Origin: Blautia parvula
Lineage (GTDB): Bacteria; Bacillota; Clostridia; Lachnospirales; Lachnospiraceae
Reading direction: 5' to 3'
Assembly (NCBI RefSeq): GCF_020215665.1
Contig: NZ_CP084061.1
Span: forward strand, 5,237,001-5,301,000
DNA: 64,000 bases
The notes below the pieces were generated by a model, which saw nothing but the letters and a program-made list of their open reading frames with translations, did not search any database and was not told the DNA's origin. Positions 1-8,306 of this stretch are shown piece after piece. Both the position numbers and the translations under genes were made by a program. Numbering within the stretch: position 1 is the first letter of the stretch; each line of letters starts with the position of its first letter.

Positions 1-156
1 CAGCGGCAAAGACTAATTGACAGTTTTGTAAATGCGGTGTATCTTTATGAGGATAAGATAATCCTTACTTTCAACTATAAGGACGGTTCTAAGACTATCA
101 CACTGGCGGAGGTTGAGGGTTCGGATTTATCCGTACTCGGTGCAGGAATAAAATAA
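1..156 (+). CDS. Large serine recombinase, C-terminal end (partial)
   Basis: An open frame runs from the first base to a TAA stop and gives 51 residues that start QRQRLIDSFVNAVYLYEDK and end LSVLGAGIK. The block RLIDSFVNAVYxYxDK followed by a short beta-rich tail is the usual end of large serine recombinases (TnpX/TndX type) that integrate and excise conjugative or mobilizable elements of Firmicutes. The resolvase domain and its catalytic serine lie outside the window. The gene is followed directly by a hairpin terminator, and these recombinase genes usually sit near one end of their element, so an element boundary is probably close. Family recognition is from memory of the C-terminal signature. 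Confidence 0.75.
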   Translation, partial: QRQRLIDSFVNAVYLYEDKIILTFNYKDGSKTITLAEVEGSDLSVLGAGIK

Positions 157-158
157 AA

Positions 159-200
159 AAGGATTCCCTTCTCATTTTTACTGAGAGGAGAATCCTTTTT
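159..200 (+). terminator. Intrinsic terminator after the recombinase
   Basis: Arms 159-173 and 183-197 form an imperfect 15-bp stem with a short T/A-rich loop, followed by a T run to 200. It starts 3 bases after the recombinase stop and lies between two convergent genes. Confidence 0.7.
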
Positions 201-213
201 GTGTTCAGGCCTT

Positions 214-369
214 TTATCTGCCTTCTGACTCTGCCACAATATCTTCCAGAACTTTGATCAAATCAGGCAGTGATTCTAATTGGACATTTCGTTCCAGAAT
301 ACAGTTTTTCAGATCAATGGACAGAGTTTCAAATTTGTCCCGGATTGCCGGGGATATATAGGATGCCAT
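214..369 (-). CDS. Small conserved-looking protein convergent with the recombinase (51 aa)
   Basis: ATG at 369-367 has a good GAGGTG ribosome binding site, and the frame stays open for 51 codons to a TAA at 216-214. The product starts MASYISPAIRDKFETLSIDL and is predicted to be mostly helical and acidic, with no cysteine cluster or membrane segment. I know small proteins of this style from Clostridia mobile elements but cannot assign a function. Its position tail-to-tail with the serine recombinase suggests it belongs to the same element. It is supported by start, RBS and length, not by homology I can verify. Confidence 0.6.
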   Translation of the reverse strand: MASYISPAIRDKFETLSIDLKNCILERNVQLESLPDLIKVLEDIVAESEGR

Positions 370-427
370 AAAATCACCTCAGCAATAGGATGTGTATGCT
401 TAGAATAAAATATGCGGGATATTGGAA

Positions 428-472
428 AAACACCAGGATTCTGTCTGATAAAAGACTATAATCCTGGTGTTT
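428..472 (-). terminator. Intrinsic terminator of the CofE-like gene
   Basis: Perfect 13-bp inverted repeat (428-440 and 460-472) with a 19-nt loop, starting 9 bases past the stop of the minus-strand gene and followed on that strand by a T run. Confidence 0.85.
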
Positions 473-480
473 CATTCCCG

Positions 481-1683
481 CTATTCTTTTGTATAATTGT
501 CAAAATACCCCTGGATATAGATAATAGGCGTACCTTTATCTCCCGAACCGGAGGTCAGATCAGCCAGGGAGCCCAGCAAATCTGTCAGGCGTCTTGGTGT
601 AGTACCCTGGGTTACCATGGTGCCTTTCAGGTTTTCTGCCTTCTCGTCCTTTTCCTGGATGTAATTCTTGATGGCAGCCTTTAACTCGTCTCCTGATAAG
701 TCGGCGAAATCATTGTCCGCCAGGTATTTCAGCTTCACCTCATTGGGTGTTCCATTCAGGCCGTCTGTGTAGGCCGGAGAGACTACCGGGTCAGCCAGCT
801 CCCAGATTTTGCCCACCGGATCTTTGAATGCGCCGTCACCGTAGATCATGACTTCCACATGTTTTCCTGTTTTTTCCAGAATGGAGCTGTGTATGGAATC
901 AACCATTTCCTGGCAGTGGATCGGGAAAAGCTTTACCGTGTCTTCAGTGGCTTTGTTGGAGCCGAGAAGTCCGTATGTATCATTGTATCCGCTTCCGTCA
1001 ATGCTCTGTGTCATGATATCATCCAGAGCGTATACTTTTTCCGCTCCGTTGGCATTCAGGATGCGCTTGGTGCGCTCTCTGCTGTGAATATCGCAGGTGA
1101 GTATGCTTTTTGTGTAGTCCAGGATCGCTTTGGGATTGTTGGCAAAAATGATCTCCACTTCTGCACCGCACTCACGGATCACATTTTTATAATAGTCCAC
1201 ATAGTCAACACCGGTAAATACGTGTTTTTCGTATCCGAACAATTCTCTGTATTTTTCTTCTGACAGTACGTCTGTCCATGGATTGACGCCTTTTTCGTCC
1301 ATGACATCCAGATCCACAAGATGATTGCCTACTTCATCAGAAGGATAACTCAGCATGAGGACGATCTTTCTGCAGCCTTTTGCGATTCCCTTCAGACAGA
1401 TGGAAAAGCGGTTACGGCTGAGAATCGGGAAGAGGACACCAACGGTGTCATCGCCGAATTTTTCATGTACATCTTTGGCAATCTGTTCCACACTGGCATA
1501 GTTGCCCTGGGCTCTGGCAACCACCGCCTCTGTGACAGCGATTACATCTTTATCGCGAATCTCAAAAGGTTCGCTCTTTGCGGCTTCCAGCACGCAGTCC
1601 ACTACGATTTCGGACAGGTTGTCACCTTCACGGATAATCGGAGCGCGGACGCCGCGGGATATGGTACCTACCATTTTAGACAT
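481..1683 (-). CDS. Coenzyme F420-0:L-glutamate ligase (CofE)-like protein
   Basis: The 400-residue product starts MSKMVGTISRGVRAPIIREG and has the CofE/FbiB-type ligase arrangement: an N-terminal strand reading VRAPIIREGDNL, then DVIAVTEAVVARAQGN (about 47-62), as in PF01996. Known members add glutamate to the deazaflavin cofactor F420-0 in archaea and actinobacteria. Many Clostridia carry this long variant although they are not known to make F420, so the substrate here is uncertain. The start is supported by a GGGGGAA ribosome binding site. It is a single-gene unit with its own terminator at 428-472. No other F420 gene is visible. The family call is fairly sure; the substrate is unknown. 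Confidence 0.75.
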   Translation of the reverse strand: MSKMVGTISRGVRAPIIREGDNLSEIVVDCVLEAAKSEPFEIRDKDVIAVTEAVVARAQGNYASVEQIAKDVHEKFGDDTVGVLFPILSRNRFSICLKGIAKGCRKIVLMLSYPSDEVGNHLVDLDVMDEKGVNPWTDVLSEEKYRELFGYEKHVFTGVDYVDYYKNVIRECGAEVEIIFANNPKAILDYTKSILTCDIHSRERTKRILNANGAEKVYALDDIMTQSIDGSGYNDTYGLLGSNKATEDTVKLFPIHCQEMVDSIHSSILEKTGKHVEVMIYGDGAFKDPVGKIWELADPVVSPAYTDGLNGTPNEVKLKYLADNDFADLSGDELKAAIKNYIQEKDEKAENLKGTMVTQGTTPRRLTDLLGSLADLTSGSGDKGTPIIYIQGYFDNYTKE

Positions 1684-1814
1684 TATGATATTCCCCCATT
1701 TTTAAATTTGTGGACATTGCCACCATTACTATTCTACGGTTTGTTGCCGAAATAAGCAAGTAATTCCTGACATAAAGCGACAAAAAAATTGTATCTGGCC
1801 GGAATCGTTTTGAA

Positions 1815-1871
1815 TTGACAATATCGTTATACGATATTATAATAAAAATAAGAAATATCGAGTATCGATAT
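1815..1871 (+). promoter_or_regulatory. padR promoter with two tandem palindromic operators
   Basis: TTGACA at 1815-1820 and TATAAT at 1838-1843 are separated by exactly 17 bases, a consensus sigma-A promoter. The whole spacer (1821-1837) is the palindrome ATATCG-N5-CGATAT, and the same palindrome recurs at 1855-1871, just downstream of the expected start of transcription. The centres are 34 bp apart, on nearly the same face of the helix. The obvious inference is autorepression by the PadR protein encoded next. Confidence 0.85.
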
Positions 1872-1967
1872 CAGGGGCTCAGGAATTCGGATGTAATGGA
1901 ATCCAAACCAGGGAAAAGTCAGGAAAAACCATCAAAGAGAAAAACATTTAAAAAGGAGGAAACGGGT

Positions 1968-2348
1968 ATGCCCAGAGAACAGTTTCAGAGTTTGACGGAG
2001 CCCATGTACTATATTCTGATGTCGCTTCAGGATGAGTGCTGCGGAGTGGATATTATGGAAAAAGTAAGAGGTTTATCGGGCGGGCGAGTGCAGGTTGGTC
2101 CCGGAACTCTGTATGCGCTTCTGGCAAAATTCCAGGAGGGGGATATGATCGAAGAGACAAGGCAGGAAGGACGGAAAAAGTGGTATAGGATTACGGAGAA
2201 AGGAAATGACTCCCTGAAAAAGGAGTACCGCCGCATTTTAGCCATGGCCAGGGACGGGGCCGCCGGATTGGAGGGGGATAGGGATGCTGTATTGGAGATG
2301 GAAAAACTTTGGGATTTTGGACGTTCCGGCAATGGAGTGCTTCTTTGA
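1968..2348 (+). CDS. PadR family transcriptional regulator
   Basis: The 126-residue product has the PadR winged-helix signature: LTEPMYYILMSLQ, then GVDIMEKV, then VQVGPGTLYALLAKFQEGDMI, then a KWYRITEKG wing. The start was chosen at ATG 1968 because AAGGAGGA lies 7 bases upstream, although the frame is open further upstream. PadR proteins are small dimeric repressors, often of membrane protein genes. The two identical palindromes in its promoter are the likely binding sites. The 3' end overlaps the DUF2812 gene by 65 bases, indicating translational coupling and a joint function. Confidence 0.9.
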   Translation: MPREQFQSLTEPMYYILMSLQDECCGVDIMEKVRGLSGGRVQVGPGTLYALLAKFQEGDMIEETRQEGRKKWYRITEKGNDSLKKEYRRILAMARDGAAGLEGDRDAVLEMEKLWDFGRSGNGVLL

Positions 2349-3729
2349 AAAAATGGCAGCGCGGGGATGGATGCTGAGAGACGCCCGGGGGAGTTTCTGG
2401 GGATTTGAGCGGCAGACTCCAAAGGATGTGAAATTTTCAGTTGCCATCCTGAAGGATGTTTCCATGTGGGAAGGCAGTGAGAATGAGGAATCGAGAAATT
2501 TTCAGTTCTATTGTGAGAGTGCAGGGTGGCATTTTGTGTGTGCTGAGAAGTGCAGGCAGATTTTGTGGAGCGATAACAGGGATATCGTTCCCATAGAGAC
2601 AGATGAGGAAATGAAAATGGAAGCGGTGAAGACCCAGTATCGGAAACAGGCCGCATTTACGATGTTTGTGGGTGTGCTTTGGACCTTGATTTATTTTTGG
2701 CCTGTACTGGCAGGAGGTGCGGAACTGGGTGGGTATTTAATGAAGTCACTTCTGGAAAGTAATGCGGGGATTTTGGTGCTGTTCTGTATACTGTACCTGC
2801 TTTTGGGCGGTTTGGCCGGTATCGTTTCCTATCTGGTTTGGTGTCAGATGGCAAAGAGAAATTTATCACGGAAAATGCCGGTGCTGTACAGACCTTATTC
2901 TGTCTTTATGGTAAAAGACATTGCTGAGAAAGTTTTTTGCCTGCTGTTGGTTGTACTTTTCTATATCACTGTGGTGCGTGTGACTGTTCAGGAACGTGAC
3001 TGGAGGACACTGACGAACCTGTTAGTATTTTTTATTGTCTTTTGGGGTGTGAGTCTTTTTTCACAGAGCAGAAGGAAAAAGGGTTTTCGCTGGAGGTACC
3101 TTGCAGCCGGTATGGCTGCCGTAATGATTATGATGTTTGGGATGTATAAAATAGATACGATTTTCGATATGGAGTCGTCCGGGGAGGATACATGGATGAC
3201 CGGAAATGGTCCGTTCCTGAAATGTTCTGAACTTTTTGCGGGGAATAAGAATGCGGAAGGTGAGGAAACGGAAAAGAAAGAAGCAGAAGATAGAGAGGAA
3301 GGGAGGTCAGTTCATACGAGAAACGCCAGTATTTTGCTGGAAAGTGAAAGCTACAACACATTCCCGAGTGAGATCTGCAGGGAGGACTTTTCCTATACTT
3401 TATACAAATCCAGATATAAAGCAGTCTTGAATTATATACGGAAATTGTCAGAGAACCGACCAGGTTATGAGGAAGACGGTGATTATTGGGACGGTTCTAT
3501 CTATATCCGGCGCTACAGTGATCAGAGAGGTATTCCTACGGAACAGGAAACAGCAGACGGAGCTGCGGCAGGCGATGTGCCGGCTGAGGTGATTTACCGG
3601 ATATCTGTTTTACGAAACGGTCCCTATATACTGGTGATCCGATACAAGGACCAGGGCCCGGGGTTAAGCAAGGAAATCGTTGACAGCCGTGCAGCTGATA
3701 AAATGAAGAGATTGCCGGGGATTTTATAA
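2284..3729 (+). CDS. DUF2812 domain membrane protein
   Basis: The 481-residue protein has an N-terminal soluble domain of about 115 residues (FEKMAARGWMLRDARGSFWGF, then YCESAGWHFV) typical of DUF2812, which is regularly paired with PadR genes in Firmicutes. About five hydrophobic segments follow between residues 120 and 290 (for example FTMFVGVLWTLIYFWPVL). The C-terminal 180 residues are polar and probably extracytoplasmic. The start is preceded by GGAGGGGG. It overlaps padR, so both come from the promoter at 1815. Molecular function is unknown; family members are often linked to envelope or antibiotic stress, which is only an association. Confidence 0.8.
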   Translation: MLYWRWKNFGILDVPAMECFFEKMAARGWMLRDARGSFWGFERQTPKDVKFSVAILKDVSMWEGSENEESRNFQFYCESAGWHFVCAEKCRQILWSDNRDIVPIETDEEMKMEAVKTQYRKQAAFTMFVGVLWTLIYFWPVLAGGAELGGYLMKSLLESNAGILVLFCILYLLLGGLAGIVSYLVWCQMAKRNLSRKMPVLYRPYSVFMVKDIAEKVFCLLLVVLFYITVVRVTVQERDWRTLTNLLVFFIVFWGVSLFSQSRRKKGFRWRYLAAGMAAVMIMMFGMYKIDTIFDMESSGEDTWMTGNGPFLKCSELFAGNKNAEGEETEKKEAEDREEGRSVHTRNASILLESESYNTFPSEICREDFSYTLYKSRYKAVLNYIRKLSENRPGYEEDGDYWDGSIYIRRYSDQRGIPTEQETADGAAAGDVPAEVIYRISVLRNGPYILVIRYKDQGPGLSKEIVDSRAADKMKRLPGIL

Positions 3730-3782
3730 AGTGTCTGCATGGAGAATCGGGGACCCGGAGGACGGTGGAGCAGAGATAAAAA

Positions 3783-3851
3783 AACGGCGTATAGGGAATA
3801 GAATGTATTTTGGCTGTCTGCCGGGAGAACATTTCTATGACTATACGCCGT
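3783..3851. terminator. Bidirectional terminator between convergent genes
   Basis: Arms 3783-3793 and 3841-3851 are an 11-bp perfect inverted repeat, extended inward by further pairing (GAATAGAATGT with ACATTTCTAT). A-rich and T-rich flanks suit termination of the DUF2812 gene on the plus strand and the deacetylase gene on the minus strand. Confidence 0.65.
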
Positions 3852-3858
3852 CTTTCTT

Positions 3859-4617
3859 TCAGTCCGGTATCTGCCGACCTTCATGGTCCATATGGTAATT
3901 TTCTTTGTAGATAAGCTGTGAGACAGGGACAAATTCATAGCCTTTGTCCTGCAGTGTGGTGATGAGAGTATCCAGCGCGTCTTTGGTATATTTGGCACCG
4001 TTATGGCAGAGGATAATGCTGCCGTTGCCCAGGTGGGAATCTTCGGTGACCCTTTTGATGATATCATCAGCGCCGTAATCCTTCCAGTCGAGAGAATCCA
4101 CATCCCACTGTATGGGGTAGTAATGATTGGCACGGGCATTTTTTACTACATCATTGTCATAGTCTCCGTAAGGAGGGCGGAACAGGAACATGTCATAGCC
4201 GGTCAGCTCTTTGACCTTGTTGTGTACGGACATGAGTTCCTGCGTTTTCTCCTCATCGCTGAGCTTTGTCATATATTTGTGGTTTTCGCTGTGGTTGCCC
4301 AGATCATGTCCTGCCTCGTAAATCTTTTTTACATCATCAGGATAACTGGAAACCCAACCGCCGGTCATGAAAAAGGTGGCCTTTACCTGGTGTTTGGCCA
4401 GGATATCCAGAAGAGCGGCTGTATCCTGATTGCCCCAGGCAGCATCAAAACTGATGGCTATCTGGGGCTTGTCAGTTTGTACACAGTATATGGGGAGCTC
4501 ACGGCTTCCCACTGTGCTGCTGACAGAGATGACACCGGGCAGATATGTGACGGCACAGAGGACGAGGGCACCGCAGAAGAGCAGTGTTATGGCTGTGTTG
4601 AGAAGTTTCTTTAACAT
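3859..4617 (-). CDS. Polysaccharide deacetylase family protein (PdaB-like)
   Basis: The 252-residue protein starts with a membrane anchor (about residues 5-27) followed by a NodB-type domain. Visible motifs are ISFDAAWGNQD (catalytic Asp region), GHDLGNHSENH (metal-binding H-x3-H), FRPPYGDYD and a late ILCHNG. This is the peptidoglycan or chitooligosaccharide deacetylase fold; in Clostridia such single-domain, N-anchored members often act on cell wall glycans or in sporulation. The start at 4617 was chosen because GGAGG lies 6 bases upstream; an upstream TTG at 4632 would overlap that site. It is monocistronic with a terminator on each side. Confidence 0.88.
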   Translation of the reverse strand: MLKKLLNTAITLLFCGALVLCAVTYLPGVISVSSTVGSRELPIYCVQTDKPQIAISFDAAWGNQDTAALLDILAKHQVKATFFMTGGWVSSYPDDVKKIYEAGHDLGNHSENHKYMTKLSDEEKTQELMSVHNKVKELTGYDMFLFRPPYGDYDNDVVKNARANHYYPIQWDVDSLDWKDYGADDIIKRVTEDSHLGNGSIILCHNGAKYTKDALDTLITTLQDKGYEFVPVSQLIYKENYHMDHEGRQIPD

Positions 4618-4691
4618 GGCAGACCTCCGCAATAGATGTTGTTTACATCATATGCCGTCCGGGATAGAAAAAGAACGCGGCAGACAGGGAA

Positions 4692-4725
4692 AGGGCTGTG
4701 CGCAGCCTGAACCGCGCACAGCCCT
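4692..4725 (-). terminator. Terminator of the UroD/CobW operon
   Basis: Perfect 12-bp G/C-rich inverted repeat (4692-4703 and 4714-4725) with a 10-nt loop, 12 bases beyond the stop of the minus-strand uroD-like gene. The U tract is weak. Confidence 0.7.
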
Positions 4726-4737
4726 GAAAGCAGGGGA

Positions 4738-5742
4738 TTATTTCCGGTAGAAGTTTCTTCCGTAGGAATCATATTCCTCGGTGATCCAGCGTGCTTTTGC
4801 TTTGATCGCCTCGTCATCCGGTGCGCCGTATGTGCTGGCCCAGAATACAAAGCCGCCTCCCGGCGCAAAGTTATCAATACATTTGCGGACTTCAGCTCTG
4901 ACAACCTCCTCGGAGGTGTCCGGCCAGCCTGCAGGGCCTGAGGAATCCCAGCAGCCTTCCAGTACCAGGCTGTTTCCGTATTTTTTCTTGATACCTGCCA
5001 GGTCATTCATGGTCTGGGCGGGATTCCAGGCACATACGCCGAAGTCACGCCAGTCTTCTATGAAATCCTCACATCGGCCGCAGTCGTGCATATCAATGGG
5101 GATTCCGGCCTCCTGCGCGAATTTTGCTTCGCTTGCATGGAAGGGTTTTATCATCTCCCGGTACATCTCCACAGAGATAAACGGATTGGTTGCAGTTGCC
5201 GTATCGTCTGTGATCGCCCATACATCCGGTTTGTAATAGTCCCTGACTTTGCTGCATATCTGGAGATAGAACTGATTCATATACTCAAACAGCGCCATGA
5301 CTTCATCCGGTTCCTCCAGCATGGCGCAGAGGCCTTCTGTAAATCCCATAAAATTCATGAGCTGCTGGAAGTATCCAACATGTATGGTGGCAGTCACGGA
5401 TGTCTGTGTTCTGTCAACACGCTCCAGATCCTTTTTCGCCATGGTTTCCCAGTCAATATGTGAAATATCAGGAGCCTTGATGACATCACGCCAGTGGCAG
5501 ATGTCGTCCAGTATGAAGCGGCCCGGTTTAGGCAGGGACATATAGCCGGTTTCCTTTGTGGCAACGTATTCCACACCCCAGATATCAAAGCCGCCCATAG
5601 GCGTCTTGCGGGCGTTCAGGAATCCGGGCCCAACCCAGGCGGTAGCCGGAGCATGTCCCGGGGACGGAATCAGAAGCCTTGGTATCCATTCCGGGGTTTC
5701 ACCGCGCAGAGTCATCAGATAGTTATCTTTTTCAGTTAACAT
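4738..5742 (-). CDS. Uroporphyrinogen decarboxylase-type methyltransferase
   Basis: The 334-residue protein belongs to the UroD/MtaA/CmuA superfamily (for example VEMYREMIKPFHASEAKFAQEAG). It keeps a possible zinc site of methylcobalamin:thiol methyltransferases: HDCG around residue 217 followed by LEGCWD near residue 260. Haem synthesis is unlikely, since no tetrapyrrole gene is near. In anaerobes such proteins move methyl groups between a corrinoid protein and a second acceptor, for example in O-demethylation. No corrinoid protein or activator is in the window. It is the last gene of an operon with a CobW-like GTPase, a His-rich protein and an MFS transporter. The start has GGAGG 9 bases upstream. 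Confidence 0.75.
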   Translation of the reverse strand: MLTEKDNYLMTLRGETPEWIPRLLIPSPGHAPATAWVGPGFLNARKTPMGGFDIWGVEYVATKETGYMSLPKPGRFILDDICHWRDVIKAPDISHIDWETMAKKDLERVDRTQTSVTATIHVGYFQQLMNFMGFTEGLCAMLEEPDEVMALFEYMNQFYLQICSKVRDYYKPDVWAITDDTATATNPFISVEMYREMIKPFHASEAKFAQEAGIPIDMHDCGRCEDFIEDWRDFGVCAWNPAQTMNDLAGIKKKYGNSLVLEGCWDSSGPAGWPDTSEEVVRAEVRKCIDNFAPGGGFVFWASTYGAPDDEAIKAKARWITEEYDSYGRNFYRK

Positions 5743-5789
5743 AATATTACCTCCTTCTTATAGATGAAGCACAGAGAGTATCCGTTTGT

Positions 5790-6980
5790 TCAGGCCCGGG
5801 AAGTCTTCTTGTTGCCGCCGGTGACTACGATATAGATGGTGGCGCCAAGTACCAGACAAAGTGTGGAGACTGCGGTAATCCGCCATTCAGCCCTCAAAAC
5901 ATTCAGGTTCAGCAGATTTTTCACACCGTTGATGAGATAAGGGGAGAGGAACTGTCCGAGCCCCACACAGCTTGTATACACAGCGATCGCCTGGGAACCG
6001 AATTTGGGTTTTGCCGCTGTCCCTGCAATGAGCAGGTTGTAAGTGGGGTTGTAAAAGCCAAATCCCAGGCCGAAGATTGCTCCGCACATAATAAACAGGG
6101 CGAAATTCTGGGCAAAACAAAGAATCGCCAGCGCCAGTCCCACAAGCCCTGTGGAAATGACAGCCATATACCGCTGTGTCCTTTTGTGCAGACTTCCGAA
6201 GATCAGACCGGCTATAAATGCAAATATAGTATTGGTAGATGCAACCATAGAAACCTGGCCGGCACCTCCGATGCTCTCTCCGGTTATGACAAGTGACAGT
6301 TCCACATTAAATGACATCATACATGCGTTAAAAAATATGGCAAACAGGAGAACATAGAAGGTCTTTCTGGTATACTTTTTTTCTCCGGCATTTGCCGCGG
6401 TGCGTTCCTTTTTGATCGGTTCATTGGAGGGGCAGAAAAAGAGTACCAGGAGTGCAACCGGGATTGCAAACAGATAGCCCCAGAAGGCATGCCGCCATCC
6501 AAAGGAGGTCAGCCAGCCGCCCACCATAGTGACGGCAGCACCGAACAATGCACCGAACCCAGCTCGAAACCCCAGAAGCCGGGCCTTTTCTTCGCCCTCA
6601 TACAACTGCTGAATGATCGCGTTGGCCAGCGGGAAAACCGTTCCTGACCCCATGCCGTAGATAACCCTCATAACAAGGATAGCCGGCAGATTAAATACGA
6701 AATAAGTTCCGAAACCTGCAGCAAACATAATACAGGCACAGCCGATCACAATTTTCTTAATAGGAAAAATCTGTATCAGCTTACCGGACATCAGAGAGCA
6801 GACGATCATCATAAGGGACGGGATGGTGGAGAACAGCTTTACGGTAGTGACATCATACTGCGGAAATTCCTTGACCATGTAGGCCAGAGATGACGCGTTG
6901 ATGGTTGCCAGATATAACAGGGTACTGACAGACAACACGGCCACAGTATTCATTAAAGTGTATTTTTTCTTTTCTGCCAT
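5790..6980 (-). CDS. MFS transporter of the UroD/CobW operon
   Basis: The 396-residue protein has about 12 hydrophobic segments, with MFS features such as GKLIQIFPIKK in the loop after helix 2 and RVIYGMGSGTVFPLANAI in helix 4. The start at 6980 was chosen because GGGAGG lies 7 bases upstream; the frame is open further but without an RBS. It lies between the His-rich protein gene (20 bases upstream) and the uroD-like gene, so it probably imports the substrate of that pathway, such as a methoxylated compound. The substrate cannot be read from sequence. Confidence 0.85.
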   Translation of the reverse strand: MAEKKKYTLMNTVAVLSVSTLLYLATINASSLAYMVKEFPQYDVTTVKLFSTIPSLMMIVCSLMSGKLIQIFPIKKIVIGCACIMFAAGFGTYFVFNLPAILVMRVIYGMGSGTVFPLANAIIQQLYEGEEKARLLGFRAGFGALFGAAVTMVGGWLTSFGWRHAFWGYLFAIPVALLVLFFCPSNEPIKKERTAANAGEKKYTRKTFYVLLFAIFFNACMMSFNVELSLVITGESIGGAGQVSMVASTNTIFAFIAGLIFGSLHKRTQRYMAVISTGLVGLALAILCFAQNFALFIMCGAIFGLGFGFYNPTYNLLIAGTAAKPKFGSQAIAVYTSCVGLGQFLSPYLINGVKNLLNLNVLRAEWRITAVSTLCLVLGATIYIVVTGGNKKTSRA

Positions 6981-6999
6981 AGTGATTCCTCCCTTGTGG

Positions 7000-7446
7000 T
7001 CAGATGGAGAATAAGGGGCTGCTGTCAATTGCAGACTCTACGATCTGTGTCAAGATCTTTTTATCTATGAAGAGGGCAATGACTGCAGCATGTATTTTTA
7101 TGGTTGGAGACAGAGCCTCCTTTTTCATTGCTTCCGTATCCGTGAGGGATATCATAATGACCTCACTGCGCTCCATGGATGCTTTGATATGGCCTATGAT
7201 GCCGTTTTGTTCGGTGATATTCCGGGCAATGTTTTTAAAGAGCTGTTTCAGCAGGATCTCCGTCTGTTTTACATCCTCGCAGGAGCTCCATTCCAGAGAA
7301 ATAACACTGGCCTCATCCTGTGTATAGGCGTTCAGAGTGATGATCGTGTTATTCCTGCGCAGAGATTGGGAGGCGTGTTCGTGATGCTCATGGGTGTGGC
7401 TGTGGTGGTCATGTCCGTGTGTAGCTTCGTGGGATATTTCATTCAT
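7000..7446 (-). CDS. His-rich protein coupled to a CobW-like GTPase
   Basis: The 148-residue product begins MNEISHEATHGHDHHSHTHE and contains ten histidines within residues 10-26, a typical metal-storage or metal-delivery tail. The remaining 120 residues form a compact alpha/beta domain without cysteine pairs or membrane segments, which I do not recognise. The ATG overlaps the end of the cobW-like gene by 8 bases, with GGAGG 9 bases upstream, so translation is coupled. By analogy with HypB and UreE, it may hold Ni, Co or Zn for the GTPase. That role is inference. Confidence 0.65.
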   Translation of the reverse strand: MNEISHEATHGHDHHSHTHEHHEHASQSLRRNNTIITLNAYTQDEASVISLEWSSCEDVKQTEILLKQLFKNIARNITEQNGIIGHIKASMERSEVIMISLTDTEAMKKEALSPTIKIHAAVIALFIDKKILTQIVESAIDSSPLFSI

Positions 7447-8050
7447 AAGAATCACCCTCCAGTATAAAATCCCAAATACAGTGGGAAACAGGCTGGTTTG
7501 CAGAAGTCCGGAAAATCTTTGGAACCCTGCCCATATCCTGTATCTGCCGTTCGACTGCTTTCAGCGTATCCGGTGTGACCAGGTCCATCTTGTTGATCAG
7601 TACGGTATCCGCGTTTATAAGCTGGCCTGTGATCAGTTCATGAAGCGGTACAAGGAGACGTTCCCAGCGTGAAGCGTCAGCCACAATACAGATTCTGGAG
7701 GAGAGGGCCATGCTGTCAGCCAGGTTTTTTTGGATCAGATGGGGATAGGCCAGGCCGGTGGTCTCCAGGATCAGCCAGTCCGGCTGAAGTTCTTTTTCAA
7801 TCTTACTGACGGTCGACAGCAATTCGCCGGACAAGGTGCAGCAGGCACATCCGGAAAACAGGTTTTCAACCTGATATCCGTTTCCCCGCAGCAGCTTGTC
7901 ATCAATGCCTTCCTCCCCGACTTCATTTTCCAATATCACAACCTGATATTTTTTATCATTTAAGGCATGTCCGGTTATGTAATAGGCAAGCTGCAGCAGG
8001 AGCGAGGTCTTTCCGGAACCAAGGAATCCTCCAAGGATCAAAACTTTCAT
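7439..8050 (-). CDS. CobW/HypB/UreG-type metallochaperone GTPase, short form
   Basis: The 203-residue protein has the G3E GTPase motifs: P-loop GGFLGSGKT (7-15), the metal-binding CxCC as C68-A-C70-C71, ETTG around 96-99 and NKMD (153-156). It lacks the C-terminal CobW_C domain, so it is shorter than most COG0523 proteins. Such GTPases deliver Zn, Co or other metals to target enzymes. Here it is first in an operon with a His-rich protein and a UroD-type methyltransferase whose family uses Zn and a corrinoid partner, so metal or cobamide handling for that enzyme is plausible. The start has a GAGGTG site. Confidence 0.88.
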   Translation of the reverse strand: MKVLILGGFLGSGKTSLLLQLAYYITGHALNDKKYQVVILENEVGEEGIDDKLLRGNGYQVENLFSGCACCTLSGELLSTVSKIEKELQPDWLILETTGLAYPHLIQKNLADSMALSSRICIVADASRWERLLVPLHELITGQLINADTVLINKMDLVTPDTLKAVERQIQDMGRVPKIFRTSANQPVSHCIWDFILEGDSYE

Positions 8051-8306
8051 AATGATTCACCTCTTTCTATATTAGAAGCAGATGATTCGAGAGACTGTGC
8101 ACACAGATTTCTGAATTAATTGAATTATAAAATGAATTGAAAGATAAAAATAGGAGATGAGCGCACAAAAAACAGAAAAAATAGAGGTCTCATTTGGTGT
8201 GATAAGCACAAATTAATTGTCTGTGTCGAATTATGTATTTTTTTGACGTTTTATGGTATGATTTACTTTAGTACTACAGCGTGTTTTATTACAAGGGGGG
8301 AACTTT
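8051..8306. other. Divergent intergenic region, cobW-like operon / pucR-type regulator
   Basis: 256 bases, strongly A/T-rich. It must hold the promoters of both divergent units. A TTGACG (8241-8246) and a TATGAT (8256-8261) are visible but only about 9 bases apart, so they are not a matched pair. No cobalamin riboswitch-like G/C-rich conserved core was recognised. Confidence 0.4.

Noticed and set aside
8051-8306. Cobalamin riboswitch before the CobW-like operon
   Set aside because: The region is A/T-rich and I could not find a conserved riboswitch core on the minus strand.
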